A stretch of 64,000 bases of DNA from assembly GCF_003385495.1 (NCBI RefSeq), contig NZ_QNUH01000003.1:124001-188000 (forward strand), given 5' to 3'. Of the stretch, positions 15,449 to 25,057 are shown piece after piece; the stretch's first letter is position 1; the number at the start of each line of letters is the position of its first letter. The stretch comes from Chryseobacterium elymi. Its GTDB lineage: Bacteria > Bacteroidota > Bacteroidia > Flavobacteriales > Weeksellaceae. The notes under the pieces are model-generated. The model did not search any database, had not been told where the DNA came from, and worked only from the letters and a program-made list of their open reading frames with translations. The position numbers and the translations under genes are program-made.

Positions 15449-16759
15449 ATGAACAACATTTTTTTAATTACAAAAAGAGAATTTCTTACGCAGGTTAAGA
15501 AAAAATCCTTCATTATATTAACATTGCTAGCCCCTCTTTTATTGATTGGGTTTGGAGCTGTGATCGGGTTAATGTTTAAAGCCAATGAATCTCACAGCAT
15601 TATTGAGGTTGTGGATAAAAGTGGACTTTTCAAAGGTCAACTGAAATCTAATGATAAACTGAATTACATATTTGTTTCTGTAGCGGATGAGAAAGCAAAG
15701 ATTAATAACCTGAAAGACAATGAATCTCTGGATGGTATTCTGATCCTTCCTGAGCTGAAAGATCATGACTATACCGGGCTTGAAAACAGCACAAGACTTA
15801 TCGTGAATGCCAAAATGGGCTTTGATACGAAGCAGAAGATTGTTTCTGATATTACGGACGTGATCAAAAAGGAAAAAATTAAGCAGCTCGGTATTGAGGA
15901 AGCCCAGTTGAATAACCTTGACAAGGGTTTTACTTTAAAAACCATTAATGTATCTGATAATAATAAGGAAGATTCTGATCTTGCTTTTGGAGTAAAAAGC
16001 GGTTTAAGCATCCTTTTGATGTATGTAACTTTTATGTTCATCATCATTTATGGGGTAAGAGTGATGAGAAGCGTGCTTGAGGAGAAAAACAACCGTGTGG
16101 TAGAAATCATTATTTCATCTGTTAAGCCTTTTGAGCTGATGATGGGTAAAATATTAGGGGTAACTCTGGTCGCTTTGACGCAGTTTCTGATTTGGATCTC
16201 TATGTCTGTTATAGGTGCATTGGTTTTGAATACCGGATTTTCTTCTTTCCAAAAGAACATTCCCGGGGGCAATGAAGAGCTGGCAAGCAAGCTGGATATT
16301 ACCCAGATTGCAACTCAGGTTTCCCACAGCCTTTTAGAACTAAATTTCCCACTGATTATCTTTGTATTTATTGTATTTTTTCTTCTAGGATATATTTTCT
16401 ACAGTTCAATTTACGCAGCCATTGGTTCTGCAGTAGATAATGAAACAGAAACCCAGCAATTCACCTTATTTGCTATTTTACCCCTCACTTTAGGAATGTA
16501 TGGGAGTTTTTCACTGATGAACAATCCTGATGGTCCCTTAGGCTTCTGGCTGTCTATTATTCCGTTTACCTCACCGGTTGCGATGATTGCGAGAATACCT
16601 TTCGGCGTTCCTGCATGGCAGATTGCATTATCTATTGTATTATTACTGGGAACCACTATTCTTATGATATTTCTGGCCGGAAAGATCTACCGTGTAGGGA
16701 TTCTGATGTATGGGAATAAAGCGACTTTAAAGGAGATCTGGAAATGGATCAGAGGATAG
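15449..16759 (+). CDS. ABC-2 type transporter permease
   Basis: The 436-residue membrane subunit has one helix near the N-terminus (about 20-40), a soluble periplasmic segment of about 140 residues, then five or six helices from about 175 onward. This is the NatB/YhaP arrangement. EEKNNRVVEIIISSVKP, just after the second helix, is the conserved coupling motif of this group. The start codon lies 6 bp after the stop of the ATPase gene, so the two are translationally coupled. Confidence 0.93.
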   Translation: MNNIFLITKREFLTQVKKKSFIILTLLAPLLLIGFGAVIGLMFKANESHSIIEVVDKSGLFKGQLKSNDKLNYIFVSVADEKAKINNLKDNESLDGILILPELKDHDYTGLENSTRLIVNAKMGFDTKQKIVSDITDVIKKEKIKQLGIEEAQLNNLDKGFTLKTINVSDNNKEDSDLAFGVKSGLSILLMYVTFMFIIIYGVRVMRSVLEEKNNRVVEIIISSVKPFELMMGKILGVTLVALTQFLIWISMSVIGALVLNTGFSSFQKNIPGGNEELASKLDITQIATQVSHSLLELNFPLIIFVFIVFFLLGYIFYSSIYAAIGSAVDNETETQQFTLFAILPLTLGMYGSFSLMNNPDGPLGFWLSIIPFTSPVAMIARIPFGVPAWQIALSIVLLLGTTILMIFLAGKIYRVGILMYGNKATLKEIWKWIRG

Positions 16760-17006
16760 GGAAATATTTATTTAATTATTTCGTCTGATTGTTCTTTTGT
16801 TTTGACACAAAATGAACCAAAAATTCAAGACTGGAATCTTTCACTAAAAATTAAAATTTGCTCCTAAAATCCGCAAACTCGGGCGGATTTGTTATTGCTG
16901 TCTCAAATTAATATTTCGTCCGCATTCAGACAGTGGAATTTTTTTAACGGATCAAGTATTAATTTTCTTAACGCTACAGCTTCCTAGGTCAATAATATAT
17001 AAAAGC
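16760..17006. repeat. Gene-free stretch that looks like a worn dispersed repeat
   Basis: About 245 bp with no reading frame. It includes TTTTGACACAAAATGAACC and a hairpin with arms AAATCCGC/GCGGATTT around AAACTCGG near 16868-16892. From memory, text of this kind recurs between genes in Flavobacteriales genomes, but copy number cannot be tested here. Confidence 0.4.
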
Positions 17007-17045
17007 AAAAAAATCCCGGAAATTTTAATTTCCGGGATTTTTTAT
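17007..17045. terminator. Strong bidirectional terminator
   Basis: A 15-bp stem AAAAATCCCGGAAAT with its complement and a 4-nt loop, with T runs on both strands. It serves the ABC-2 pair and the convergent barrel-protein gene. Confidence 0.9.
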
Positions 17046-17064
17046 ATTTGAATAACGAGTTATT

Positions 17065-17733
17065 CTATTTGAAGATATAGCTTAAGCTAAGGCTGATTAC
17101 CTGCTCAGACTTCTTCTTATCAGTACCTCCTTTTTCTTTTGCAAGATCAGGATAAGTATCTGAAAGACCAAGGTCATATTTAAGAGCTAATTCCAGCTGT
17201 CTTTTATAGCTATAACCGACTCCTAATCCTAAAGCAAAGTTAAAGCTTGAAGCTTTTCCACTTACTGACGGATATAAAGGATCGGTAACATCCGGATCAT
17301 AATATGGTCTGCCTACAGGAGCGTTTTTAACATTCTGATTCATCAAAAAGTTAAATCTTGGTCCTATCATTCCGAAAAATTCTGATTCTGCTTCAGAAAA
17401 ATATCCTTTAAAATAGATAGGTACACTCAGATAATTGTTAGCATATACTGCATCATAACCATCTTTTCCTTTAGCCTCTTTATCTTTTCCGGTTTCTCCT
17501 GCTCCGTAATACACAACCTCAGGCTGTATAAAGAACTGGTTAGCTTTCCCCAACGGGATAAGAGCTAAAGCTCCACCCTGGAAAGCGAATCTTGGGCCAG
17601 ACGGGTTATGGGCATTTCTTACTCTGGAGTAATTACCTCCTGCCGTGACACCAAATCTTGTATTTGCAAAATCAATTTGGGCAAACGACAGAGTTGAAAG
17701 GGCCAATGCTGAGGTTAATAAAAGTTTTTTCAT
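17065..17733 (-). CDS. Outer-membrane beta-barrel (porin-family) protein
   Basis: The 222-residue product has a signal peptide (1-18, ending LSFAQ) and then eight or so amphipathic strands typical of OmpA/OmpW-like barrels. It ends with SLSLSYIFK, close to the aromatic-terminal rule. GGNYSRV at the start and LGLGVGYSYKRQLELALKYDLGL near the end are typical strand pairs. It follows sucD by 20 bp and is probably cotranscribed. Specific substrate or role unknown. Confidence 0.85.
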   Translation of the reverse strand: MKKLLLTSALALSTLSFAQIDFANTRFGVTAGGNYSRVRNAHNPSGPRFAFQGGALALIPLGKANQFFIQPEVVYYGAGETGKDKEAKGKDGYDAVYANNYLSVPIYFKGYFSEAESEFFGMIGPRFNFLMNQNVKNAPVGRPYYDPDVTDPLYPSVSGKASSFNFALGLGVGYSYKRQLELALKYDLGLSDTYPDLAKEKGGTDKKKSEQVISLSLSYIFK

Positions 17734-17753
17734 ATGTTTTGTTTTTGTATGTC

Positions 17754-18626
17754 TTATCCTAGAACTTTAGCAACTGTAACACCAATATCTGCAGGAGAAT
17801 CTACAACGTTGATTCCGTTTTCTCTCATGATCTGCATTTTTGCCTGAGCTGTATCTTCATCACCACCTACAATAGCACCAGCGTGTCCCATAGTTCTTCC
17901 TTTAGGAGCAGTCTGTCCAGCGATAAATCCTACAACCGGCTTAGTAGATCCACTGGCTTTATACCATCTTGCAGCTTCAGCTTCTAATCCACCACCAATC
18001 TCACCGATCATTACTACCGCTTCAGTTTCAGGGTCGTTAATGAATAGTTCCAAAGCTTCTCTTGTAGTAGTTCCAATGATTGGGTCACCACCAATACCGA
18101 TTGCTGTAGAAACACCGTAACCAGCTTTTACAACCTGATCAGCAGCTTCGTAAGTAAGTGTACCAGATTTTGAAACGATACCTACTTTACCTTTCTTGAA
18201 AACGAATCCTGGCATAATACCAATTTTAGCTTCTTCAGAAGTAATGATTCCCGGACAGTTTGGACCGATTAATCTGCAGTCTCTGTCAGCGATGTAAGAT
18301 TTTACTTTCACCATATCCGCTACAGGAATACCTTCAGTAATACATACGATAACTTTGATACCTGCTTCAGCAGCCTCCATGATCGCATCAGCAGCGAATG
18401 CAGGTGGTACGAAAATGATACTCACGTTGGCTCCAGCTTTTTGAACGGCATCAGCTACTGTATTGAATACAGGCTTTCCTAAGTGCTCAGATCCTCCTTT
18501 TCCGGGAGTAACTCCTCCTACTACGTTGGTTCCGTATTCAATCATCTGGCCCGCGTGGAAAGTACCTTCGTTCCCTGTAAATCCTTGTACAATTACTTTA
18601 GAATCTTTGTTTACTAAAATTGACAT
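17754..18626 (-). CDS. sucD: Succinate-CoA ligase alpha subunit
   Basis: The 290-residue subunit catalyses, with SucC, the succinyl-CoA to succinate step of the TCA cycle with nucleotide phosphorylation. The CoA-binding Rossmann region begins [19 protein letters not shown] (15-33), and the phosphorylated histidine is H248 in [11 protein letters not shown]. Length and motifs are normal. sucC is not in the window. The gene follows lpxD2, and a -7 element lies in the 91-bp gap, so it can be expressed alone or with the lipid A operon. Confidence 0.97.
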   Translation of the reverse strand: MSILVNKDSKVIVQGFTGNEGTFHAGQMIEYGTNVVGGVTPGKGGSEHLGKPVFNTVADAVQKAGANVSIIFVPPAFAADAIMEAAEAGIKVIVCITEGIPVADMVKVKSYIADRDCRLIGPNCPGIITSEEAKIGIMPGFVFKKGKVGIVSKSGTLTYEAADQVVKAGYGVSTAIGIGGDPIIGTTTREALELFINDPETEAVVMIGEIGGGLEAEAARWYKASGSTKPVVGFIAGQTAPKGRTMGHAGAIVGGDEDTAQAKMQIMRENGINVVDSPADIGVTVAKVLG

Positions 18627-18669
18627 TTTATTGATGTTTTAATTTATTTAAATATTTTATTAATGCTCA

Positions 18670-18703
18670 CAAATTTACTTATTTTTCTTTGATTTTAGAC
18701 AAA
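18670..18703 (-). promoter_or_regulatory. Promoter of sucD
   Basis: Minus strand: TTTG (18700-18703), 22-nt spacer, TAAATTTG (18670-18677). Fits the Bacteroidota consensus with a slightly long spacer. Leader about 40 nt. Confidence 0.55.
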
Positions 18704-18717
18704 ACCAAGTGAATAGT

Positions 18718-19620
18718 TTATTTGAGATTTCTCAGCTTTACTTCTTTTTTCAAATAGCCTTTGAAATCTTCTGCAAACATTCCGATATAGGTCCCTTTTT
18801 TAAGGTCTCTGTTGACTCCTGTTTTACCAAGAATAACAGATCCGTCTTCAATTTTATTCCCGGAAGCGATACCTACCTGCCCCCAAAGCGTTACTTCATC
18901 TCCTATGACACAGCAGCCTGCAATTCCCACTTGTGATGCAATAAGACATTTTTTTCCTATAACGGTGTCGTGCCCAATCTGTATCTGATTATCTAAAACA
19001 GACCCCTCCCCTATTACGGTAGAATCTGTAACGCCTCTGTCGATCGTACAACCATTTCCAATTTCTACATTGTTTTCGATGACTACATTTCCAACCGAAA
19101 TAAGGCGGTCAAAATTTCCATTCAGCTTTCTATAATAAAATGCATCACCTCCTAAAACCGTGTTTGACTGAATGACAACATTATCACCAATTACCGTTCT
19201 GTCTCCAATAACAACGTTTGGAAAAATTAAAGTATTTTTTCCGATTACAACATTATTTCCGATAACAGCCGTACGATGGATTTTTGTTCCCTCTCCGATT
19301 TCTACGTCATGAAGTTCTTCGGTGAAATTATATATTCTTGTAAAATGAGTATTGATTTTATTGAAGTCTCTGAAAGGATCATCAGAAACCAGAAGTGCTT
19401 TTCCTTCCGGACATTCTACCTTTTTGTCGATCAGAATAATCGTAGCTGCAGAATTTAATGCTTTATCGTAATATTTCGGATGGTTGACAAAAACGATGTC
19501 ACCAGGTTTAACCATGTGGATTTCATTGGTACCCAGGATTTCAAAGTCTTCGGGACCAACAAATTCTGAGCCTATTAAATCGGCAATAGTTTTGAGCTTT
19601 TGTGGAGAGTGGAATCTCAT
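18718..19620 (-). CDS. LpxD-like acyltransferase paralogue
   Basis: A second LpxD family protein (300 residues) in the same operon as a full-length LpxD. The N-terminal uridine-binding-like part (1-105) is followed by left-handed beta-helix hexapeptide repeats (about 105-260). The catalytic-region histidine is kept in [19 protein letters not shown], compared with QIAHNVKIG in the other copy. It may N-acylate the same or a different UDP-glucosamine intermediate, or another sugar. It lies downstream of efp with a 70-bp gap. Function as a true LpxD is uncertain. Confidence 0.85.
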   Translation of the reverse strand: MRFHSPQKLKTIADLIGSEFVGPEDFEILGTNEIHMVKPGDIVFVNHPKYYDKALNSAATIILIDKKVECPEGKALLVSDDPFRDFNKINTHFTRIYNFTEELHDVEIGEGTKIHRTAVIGNNVVIGKNTLIFPNVVIGDRTVIGDNVVIQSNTVLGGDAFYYRKLNGNFDRLISVGNVVIENNVEIGNGCTIDRGVTDSTVIGEGSVLDNQIQIGHDTVIGKKCLIASQVGIAGCCVIGDEVTLWGQVGIASGNKIEDGSVILGKTGVNRDLKKGTYIGMFAEDFKGYLKKEVKLRNLK

Positions 19621-19690
19621 AACAATTGGTTTTCTTATAAAAACAAAATTCGGACTGCTGGTGCAAACCGAATTTATGTAAATTTAATTA

Positions 19691-20254
19691 TTATTTTACT
19701 CTTTCTAAGTAGCTGCCGTCTTCTGTACTTACTTTAATTTTGTCTCCCGGCTCGATGAATAAAGGAACCATTACTCTAGCTCCGGTTTCAACGATTGCGT
19801 TCTTAAGAGCGTTGGTTGCTGTATTTCCTTTTACTCCCGGATCAGCTTCAACTACTTCCAGATAAACAGATTGAGGAAGTTCGGCAGAAAGTGGCGTTTC
19901 GTCAGCTTCTTTCAGAATGATCGTTACTTCTTCTCCTGCTTTCATGAACTGTGAATTTTCAATCATTTCTTTATTTAAGTATAATTGAGAGAAATCATCA
20001 TTATTCATAAAGTGGAATCCGTTCTCATCATCATAAAGATACTGGAACTTTCTTGTGATTACTTTTACTTCGTCAATTTTATGTCCTGCAGAGAAAGTAT
20101 TATCAATCACTTTCCCGTTAGTTACTGACTTTAATTTTGTTCTTACGAAAGCGGGTCCTTTCCCCGGTTTTACGTGAAGAAATTCTATTACTTTAAAAAT
20201 ATCGTTACTGTACTCAATACAAAGTCCCTTTCTGATATCGTTGCTTGTTGCCAT
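19691..20254 (-). CDS. efp: Elongation factor P
   Basis: The 187-residue factor relieves ribosome stalling at polyproline stretches. Three beta domains are expected: the KOW-like N-domain (1-65), then two OB folds. The loop that enters the peptidyl-transferase centre reads HVKPGKGPAFVRTK (28-41); the lysine in PGKGPA is at the modified position of other EF-Ps. No EpmA/EpmB or deoxyhypusine enzymes lie nearby. Length is normal. Confidence 0.96.
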   Translation of the reverse strand: MATSNDIRKGLCIEYSNDIFKVIEFLHVKPGKGPAFVRTKLKSVTNGKVIDNTFSAGHKIDEVKVITRKFQYLYDDENGFHFMNNDDFSQLYLNKEMIENSQFMKAGEEVTIILKEADETPLSAELPQSVYLEVVEADPGVKGNTATNALKNAIVETGARVMVPLFIEPGDKIKVSTEDGSYLERVK

Positions 20255-20300
20255 TAATTTATGTTATCTTTTTATTTTAGTTTTTTATTTCAGGTAAAGT

Positions 20301-21095
20301 TTAATTACTTTCCTTGGTTGTTCCGTATCCTTTTACAATACCTCTTGGTGAATTTTGGATAAACTGAAGGATCTCATCTCTTTCAGCTGTTGGAAGCATT
20401 TCTTTTTCAATGTAAGTTACAGCCTGAGAAACGTTCATCTTCATTTGAAAAATTGTTCTGTAGATCTTTTGAATCTCGAAAATTTTCTCATTAGTAAATC
20501 CTCTTCTTCTCAAGCCAACTGAATTGATTCCTGCGTAAGACATTGGTTCTCTCGCAACCTTTACATAAGGTGGAATATCTTTTCTTACCAAAGTTCCTCC
20601 GGAAATCATGACATGTTTCCCGATTTTCCCGAATTGATGCACTGCACTAAGACCTCCCATTACAGTATAGTCACCAATTTCTACGTGTCCTGCAATACCG
20701 CAACCGTTTACAATAATAACGTGATCTCCGATAACACAATCGTGTGCAATATGGGAAGTTGCCATGATAAGGCAGTTTTTACCGATTTTAGTAAATCCAA
20801 GAGCTTTTGTCCCTCTGTTTACGGTAACACATTCTCTGATTGTTGTTTCATCACCGATAATTACCTGGGTATCTTCACCATCAAACTTTAAATCCTGAGG
20901 GATTGCAGAAATTACCGTTCCGGGAAAAATTCTGCAGTTTTTACCTATTCTTGCTCCATCCATGATGGTAACATTAGGACCAATCCAAGTTCCTTCTCCG
21001 ATCTCCACGTCCCCTGCAATTGTAGTAAACGGTTCTACAATAACATTTTTGCTGATTTTCGCCCGTTTATCTACGGCGGCTAATTGATGAATCAT
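20301..21095 (-). CDS. lpxA: UDP-N-acetylglucosamine O-acyltransferase
   Basis: The 264-residue enzyme catalyses the first step of lipid A synthesis, moving an R-3-hydroxyacyl chain to UDP-GlcNAc O3. Hexapeptide repeats fill residues 1-190, and the catalytic histidine is in MATSHIAHDCVIGDH (residues about 110-124). The C-terminal helical domain is present. The start codon follows the LpxC-FabZ stop with no gap, so the two are translationally coupled. Confidence 0.97.
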   Translation of the reverse strand: MIHQLAAVDKRAKISKNVIVEPFTTIAGDVEIGEGTWIGPNVTIMDGARIGKNCRIFPGTVISAIPQDLKFDGEDTQVIIGDETTIRECVTVNRGTKALGFTKIGKNCLIMATSHIAHDCVIGDHVIIVNGCGIAGHVEIGDYTVMGGLSAVHQFGKIGKHVMISGGTLVRKDIPPYVKVAREPMSYAGINSVGLRRRGFTNEKIFEIQKIYRTIFQMKMNVSQAVTYIEKEMLPTAERDEILQFIQNSPRGIVKGYGTTKESN

Positions 21096-22493
21096 TTAAT
21101 CAACTTTATTTTTTGCAACTTGAGCCATTAACTCTGCTTCTACAGCCACTGTATCTCCCACATATCCATAACCCTGCATATGTACAATTCCTCTTCTGAT
21201 AGGTTCTATCAGTTCAATTTTGAAAATCATAGTATCTCCGGGAACTACTTTTCTCTTGAATTTTACTTTATCTATTTTAATAAAATAAGTGGAGTAATTT
21301 TCAGGATCCGGAACGCTGGCCAATACAAGGATACCTCCTGTCTGTGCCAAAGCTTCCACTTGTAATACGCCTGGCATTACAGGCTCTTTGGGGAAATGCC
21401 CTACAAAGAAAGGCTCATTCATGGTAACATTTTTCAGGCCTACCACGTGGGAATCTGAAAGTTCAAGAATTTTATCGATCAATAAGAACGGTGGTCTGTG
21501 CGGCATAAGACGCATGATCCCGTTGATATCAAAAACCGGCTCTTTGGTTAAATCAAAATCCGGAACATTTTTTTTCTTTTGCAATTTCCACTGTCGGTTC
21601 AGTTTTTTAGCAAACTGGGTGTTCACATAGTGTCCCGGTTTGTTCGCAATTACTTTACCTTTTATTTTTACTCCTGCCAATGCCAGGTCACCAATTACAT
21701 CGAGTAATTTGTGTCTTGCAGCTTCGTTAGGATAGTTTAACGTAAGATTATCAAGAATACCATTCGGTCTGATAGAAACGTTATCTTTTCCGAATGCTTT
21801 TTTCAATTTTTCTGTGGTGTCAGGTGTAAGATCCTTATCCACATATACAATAGCGTTTGAGATATCTCCGCCTCTGATCAAACCGTGATCTAGAAGCATT
21901 TCCAATTCATGCAAAAAGCTGAATGTTCTTGCAGAAGAGATCTCGTCCTTAAATTCTGAAATATTTTTAAGGGTAGCATTTTGAGTTCCCAAAACTTTGG
22001 TTCCAAAATCTACCATGGTAGTCACTTCATAGGTATCCGAAGGAATAATGGTAATTTCTGATCCTGATGCAGGGTCTGCATAGCTCAGTACTTCTTTGAT
22101 GACCAGGTATTCTCTGGCAATCCCCTGTTCTGCAATTCCTACACTTTCAATAGCTTCTACAAAGAATTTGGAAGATCCATCTAAAATTGGCGGCTCGGAA
22201 GCATCCATTTCAAGAATGGCATTATCAATATCACATCCTACCAATGCAGCTAAAAGGTGCTCGCAAGTAGTAATTTTTACGCCTAATTTCTCTAATGTTG
22301 TTCCTCTTTCTGTTGCTACTACATAATTAACATCAGCTTCTACCTGGGGATGTCCCTCCAGATCTGTTCTTACGAACACAAAACCTGTATTTTCTTTTGC
22401 GGGTTTAATGGTAAGTTTTACTTCTTTACCGGTATGAAGGCCAATTCCAGAAAGTGTTACTTCTTCCTGGAGTGTTTTTTGCATATCACTCAT
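21096..22493 (-). CDS. lpxC: Bifunctional LpxC deacetylase / FabZ dehydratase
   Basis: One polypeptide carries LpxC (about 1-300, zinc deacetylase of lipid A synthesis) and FabZ (about 320-465, 3-hydroxyacyl-ACP dehydratase), a fusion usual in Bacteroidota. LpxC zinc ligands are seen in TCEHLLAAL and [15 protein letters not shown]. The FabZ catalytic pair lies in [21 protein letters not shown] start at ATG 22493 (465 residues), which overlaps the lpxD stop by 8 bp; the ATG at 22484 is the alternative. The longer frame to 22520 lies inside lpxD. Confidence 0.95.
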   Translation of the reverse strand: MSDMQKTLQEEVTLSGIGLHTGKEVKLTIKPAKENTGFVFVRTDLEGHPQVEADVNYVVATERGTTLEKLGVKITTCEHLLAALVGCDIDNAILEMDASEPPILDGSSKFFVEAIESVGIAEQGIAREYLVIKEVLSYADPASGSEITIIPSDTYEVTTMVDFGTKVLGTQNATLKNISEFKDEISSARTFSFLHELEMLLDHGLIRGGDISNAIVYVDKDLTPDTTEKLKKAFGKDNVSIRPNGILDNLTLNYPNEAARHKLLDVIGDLALAGVKIKGKVIANKPGHYVNTQFAKKLNRQWKLQKKKNVPDFDLTKEPVFDINGIMRLMPHRPPFLLIDKILELSDSHVVGLKNVTMNEPFFVGHFPKEPVMPGVLQVEALAQTGGILVLASVPDPENYSTYFIKIDKVKFKRKVVPGDTMIFKIELIEPIRRGIVHMQGYGYVGDTVAVEAELMAQVAKNKVD

Positions 22494-23517
22494 TAGTTTT
22501 ATCTTTTGAGATATCCTCAAGATTATTTATTCTCTTTACAATTTCAGTGAAATTTCTGAAATGGACATAATTTCTAAGATAGTCATTGTAGCTTATCGCC
22601 GGGGATCCATACAATGTTTCTTTATCATTAACACTGGAATTCACGCCACTCTGTGCCTGAATTTTCACCTGATTCCCAATTTTGATATGGCCAACGACTC
22701 CTACCTGTCCACCGATCTGGTTCCAGTCTCCAATTGTCGTAGACCCAGCAATTCCGGCCTGTGCCGCAATCACATTATTCTGCCCGATCTTCACATTATG
22801 TGCAATCTGGATCAGGTTGTCGATCTTCGTACCTTTTCCTATAATAGTGGAACCAATGGTTGCTCTATCGATACTACAGTTTGAACCGATCTCTACATCG
22901 TCTTCGATAATCACATTGCCTAACTGAGGAATTTTTTTGAATCCTTCTGCAGTAGGCTGAAACCCGAATCCATCACCACCTACAACTGTATTGGAATGGA
23001 TCACACAGTTATCCCCGATAATGCAGTAGTCATAGATTCTGGCGCCACTGTCGATTTTACAATTTTTACCAATCTTAACTCCTTTACCGATATAGACCTG
23101 CGGATAGATCTGCGAACCTTCTCCAATCTTAGCTTTCTCGGAAACATAGGTAAATGCTCCGATATAAGCCCTTTCTCCGATCATTGCAGTCTCATGAATA
23201 GAAGAACCTGTTTCGATTCCTTCTTTTCTTCCCTGCATTTCCTGGTACAGATTCATTAAAACCTGAAAAGAAAGGTAGGCATCCTTTACAACAATTAAGG
23301 TAGGATTATAATTAACTTTATCTATAAGTTTTTCCGAAACAATAATAACGGAGCATTTTGAGGTATTTAAAAAATGTGAAAATCGATCCTGTGCTATAAA
23401 AGAAAGATGTCCTGATTCACCATTCTCAATTGGTGAAACCCCTGTAATAACCGTACTTTCGTCGCCTATTATTTGTCCGTCAATAAAACTTGCAATTTGC
23501 GAAGCTGTAAATTCCAT
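22486..23517 (-). CDS. lpxD: UDP-3-O-acylglucosamine N-acyltransferase
   Basis: The 343-residue LpxD adds the N-linked hydroxyacyl chain to lipid A precursor. The start is ATG 23517; the frame is open to a TTG at 23526, but that lies inside the promoter element. Residues 1-100 form the uridine-binding domain and 100-300 the hexapeptide helix, with catalytic histidine in [12 protein letters not shown]. It is the first gene of the lipid A operon and has its own promoter. Confidence 0.96.
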   Translation of the reverse strand: MEFTASQIASFIDGQIIGDESTVITGVSPIENGESGHLSFIAQDRFSHFLNTSKCSVIIVSEKLIDKVNYNPTLIVVKDAYLSFQVLMNLYQEMQGRKEGIETGSSIHETAMIGERAYIGAFTYVSEKAKIGEGSQIYPQVYIGKGVKIGKNCKIDSGARIYDYCIIGDNCVIHSNTVVGGDGFGFQPTAEGFKKIPQLGNVIIEDDVEIGSNCSIDRATIGSTIIGKGTKIDNLIQIAHNVKIGQNNVIAAQAGIAGSTTIGDWNQIGGQVGVVGHIKIGNQVKIQAQSGVNSSVNDKETLYGSPAISYNDYLRNYVHFRNFTEIVKRINNLEDISKDKTNE

Positions 23518-23523
23518 ATTCTG

Positions 23524-23552
23524 CAAAGATAAGAAATTCTGTAATTCGCAAA
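23524..23552 (-). promoter_or_regulatory. Near-leaderless promoter of the lpx operon
   Basis: Minus strand: TTTG (23549-23552), 17-nt spacer, TATCTTTG (23524-23531), then CAGAAT and ATG. A start point at the usual 3-6 nt after the -7 element falls at or within a few bases of the ATG, leaving little room for a ribosome-binding site. Confidence 0.65.
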
Positions 23553-23589
23553 CATTTTTTGATTTTAGGAACGTGAATTTTAAGATTAT

Positions 23590-24816
23590 TTAAGATATTA
23601 TGTGGGAAATATCTCTTGGAAAGGTAAGAATATACCGGGCGGTCTTGTGTACCATAAGCCCAGACAATAACTGGTCCTGTGATTCTTCCAACCTGATCTT
23701 TTTACCATTTTTCTGGAGTAAATAAATCGGCTGCTTTTTGGTATCATAAGGCAGTAATTTTCTTTTAATCTCGTGTACAAGCTCTTTTCCATTATTGATT
23801 CCGAAAAATTCATTGGTTTTATTTATTTTTTCCTCAATAAATTTCCGTTTGAAAGGACGTGTTGAAATAACCGTTTTCGGAAGGTTTCTCTGGATCACAC
23901 ATCTGCACCAATAGGAAAGAATAAAGTCTTCCGAATCCTGCCAGGATTTCATCGCATGAATTATATCATTGTCATCAAGTTGCGTAAATCTATAAATATC
24001 TTCATCAGTGGCTGAACTTTTTCCACGATTCAGAAAATATTTCAGGTTTTCCCCCGCAGGCAGATCCATCCCTTCGGAAATCAGATATTTTGCTCTTTCC
24101 AGTATCTTAACTAAAAGAAACTCTGCCAATGCGGATGTTTTATGATAGTATACCTGCCAATACATGAACATTCTGGCTGTCAGAAAGTTTTCAATAGAAT
24201 AGACTCCTTTGGCATCAATAACTAATTCGCCCTCGCTGCAGACATTCATCATGGAAATGATTCTTTGGGTATTGATGTTTCCTTCAGAAACGCCTGTGAA
24301 AAAGCTGTCTCTGTTCAGGTAATCAAGCCTGTCAACATCAAGCTGTGAGGAAATAAGCTGATTAAAAAATTTTCTATGGTATTTTCCCTGAAACATTTCG
24401 ATAGCTACAGAAAGCTGTCCTTCAAACTCCTCATTCAGCTTATTCATTAACAGTAGCGAAAGTTTCTCGTGGTGCCAGTCATCCATAAGCATATTTTCTA
24501 AGGCATGAGAGAATGGCCCATGTCCGATATCATGCATCAGAATGGCAAGCATTGCTCCTTTCTCTTCTTCCTCTGTGATTTTAACTCCTTTCTGACGTAA
24601 GGTTTCCAATGCCGTAAACATCAGATGCATCGCTCCCAAAGCGTGATGAAATCTTGTATGGGTAGCTCCCGGAAAGATCAGATTCAGAAGCCCGGTCTGC
24701 CCGATCCTGCGCAATCTCTGGAAATAAGGATGTTCTATAACGTCAAATAAAATTTCGTGTGGGATTCTGATGAAACCATGAACGGGATCGTTGATGATCT
24801 TTAGCTTATTCTGCAT
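23590..24816 (-). CDS. HD-domain phosphohydrolase
   Basis: A 408-residue HD-domain protein of the dNTPase/YdhJ type, starting at ATG 24816. The metal site is visible as HTRFHHALGAMHL and MHDIGHGPFSHALE (residues about 50-110), with the downstream DRLDYLNRDSFF motif near 190. Such enzymes hydrolyse (d)NTPs or other phosphate esters and are widespread in Bacteroidota. The gene lies directly upstream of the lpx operon, which has a separate promoter. Substrate cannot be fixed here. Confidence 0.9.
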   Translation of the reverse strand: MQNKLKIINDPVHGFIRIPHEILFDVIEHPYFQRLRRIGQTGLLNLIFPGATHTRFHHALGAMHLMFTALETLRQKGVKITEEEEKGAMLAILMHDIGHGPFSHALENMLMDDWHHEKLSLLLMNKLNEEFEGQLSVAIEMFQGKYHRKFFNQLISSQLDVDRLDYLNRDSFFTGVSEGNINTQRIISMMNVCSEGELVIDAKGVYSIENFLTARMFMYWQVYYHKTSALAEFLLVKILERAKYLISEGMDLPAGENLKYFLNRGKSSATDEDIYRFTQLDDNDIIHAMKSWQDSEDFILSYWCRCVIQRNLPKTVISTRPFKRKFIEEKINKTNEFFGINNGKELVHEIKRKLLPYDTKKQPIYLLQKNGKKIRLEESQDQLLSGLMVHKTARYILTFPRDISHIIS

Positions 24817-25025
24817 TGAAACTTTGGTATTAGTAAACAAAGTTAGGGATTTTAAATTTTAAGCATGATTAAATTGCTATTAAAGGATTCAAACCCACCA
24901 AAACAGACTATACGCTTTGTCCGTGAAATAATTATTGGGGGTTTTGTGAGATTTTTGTTTTGATTTTTCAACGACAATTCCACTAATTTCCACCTATGTT
25001 TTTACCATATTTTGTTTTAAACATA

Positions 25026-25033
25026 TATCTTTG
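25026..25033 (+). promoter_or_regulatory. -7 element for the S41 protease gene
   Basis: TATCTTTG matches TAnnTTTG, 24 bp before the chosen ATG. The TTG in this element is also the far 5' end of the open frame, so it should not be taken as the start codon. Confidence 0.6.
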
Positions 25034-25057
25034 ATCATAAATAACGCTTCACATTTA

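Noticed and set aside
24875..24905. AGGATTCAAACCCACCA looked like a tRNA T-arm with a CCA end
   Set aside because: The stem bases do not pair and there is no acceptor, D-arm or anticodon arm upstream.
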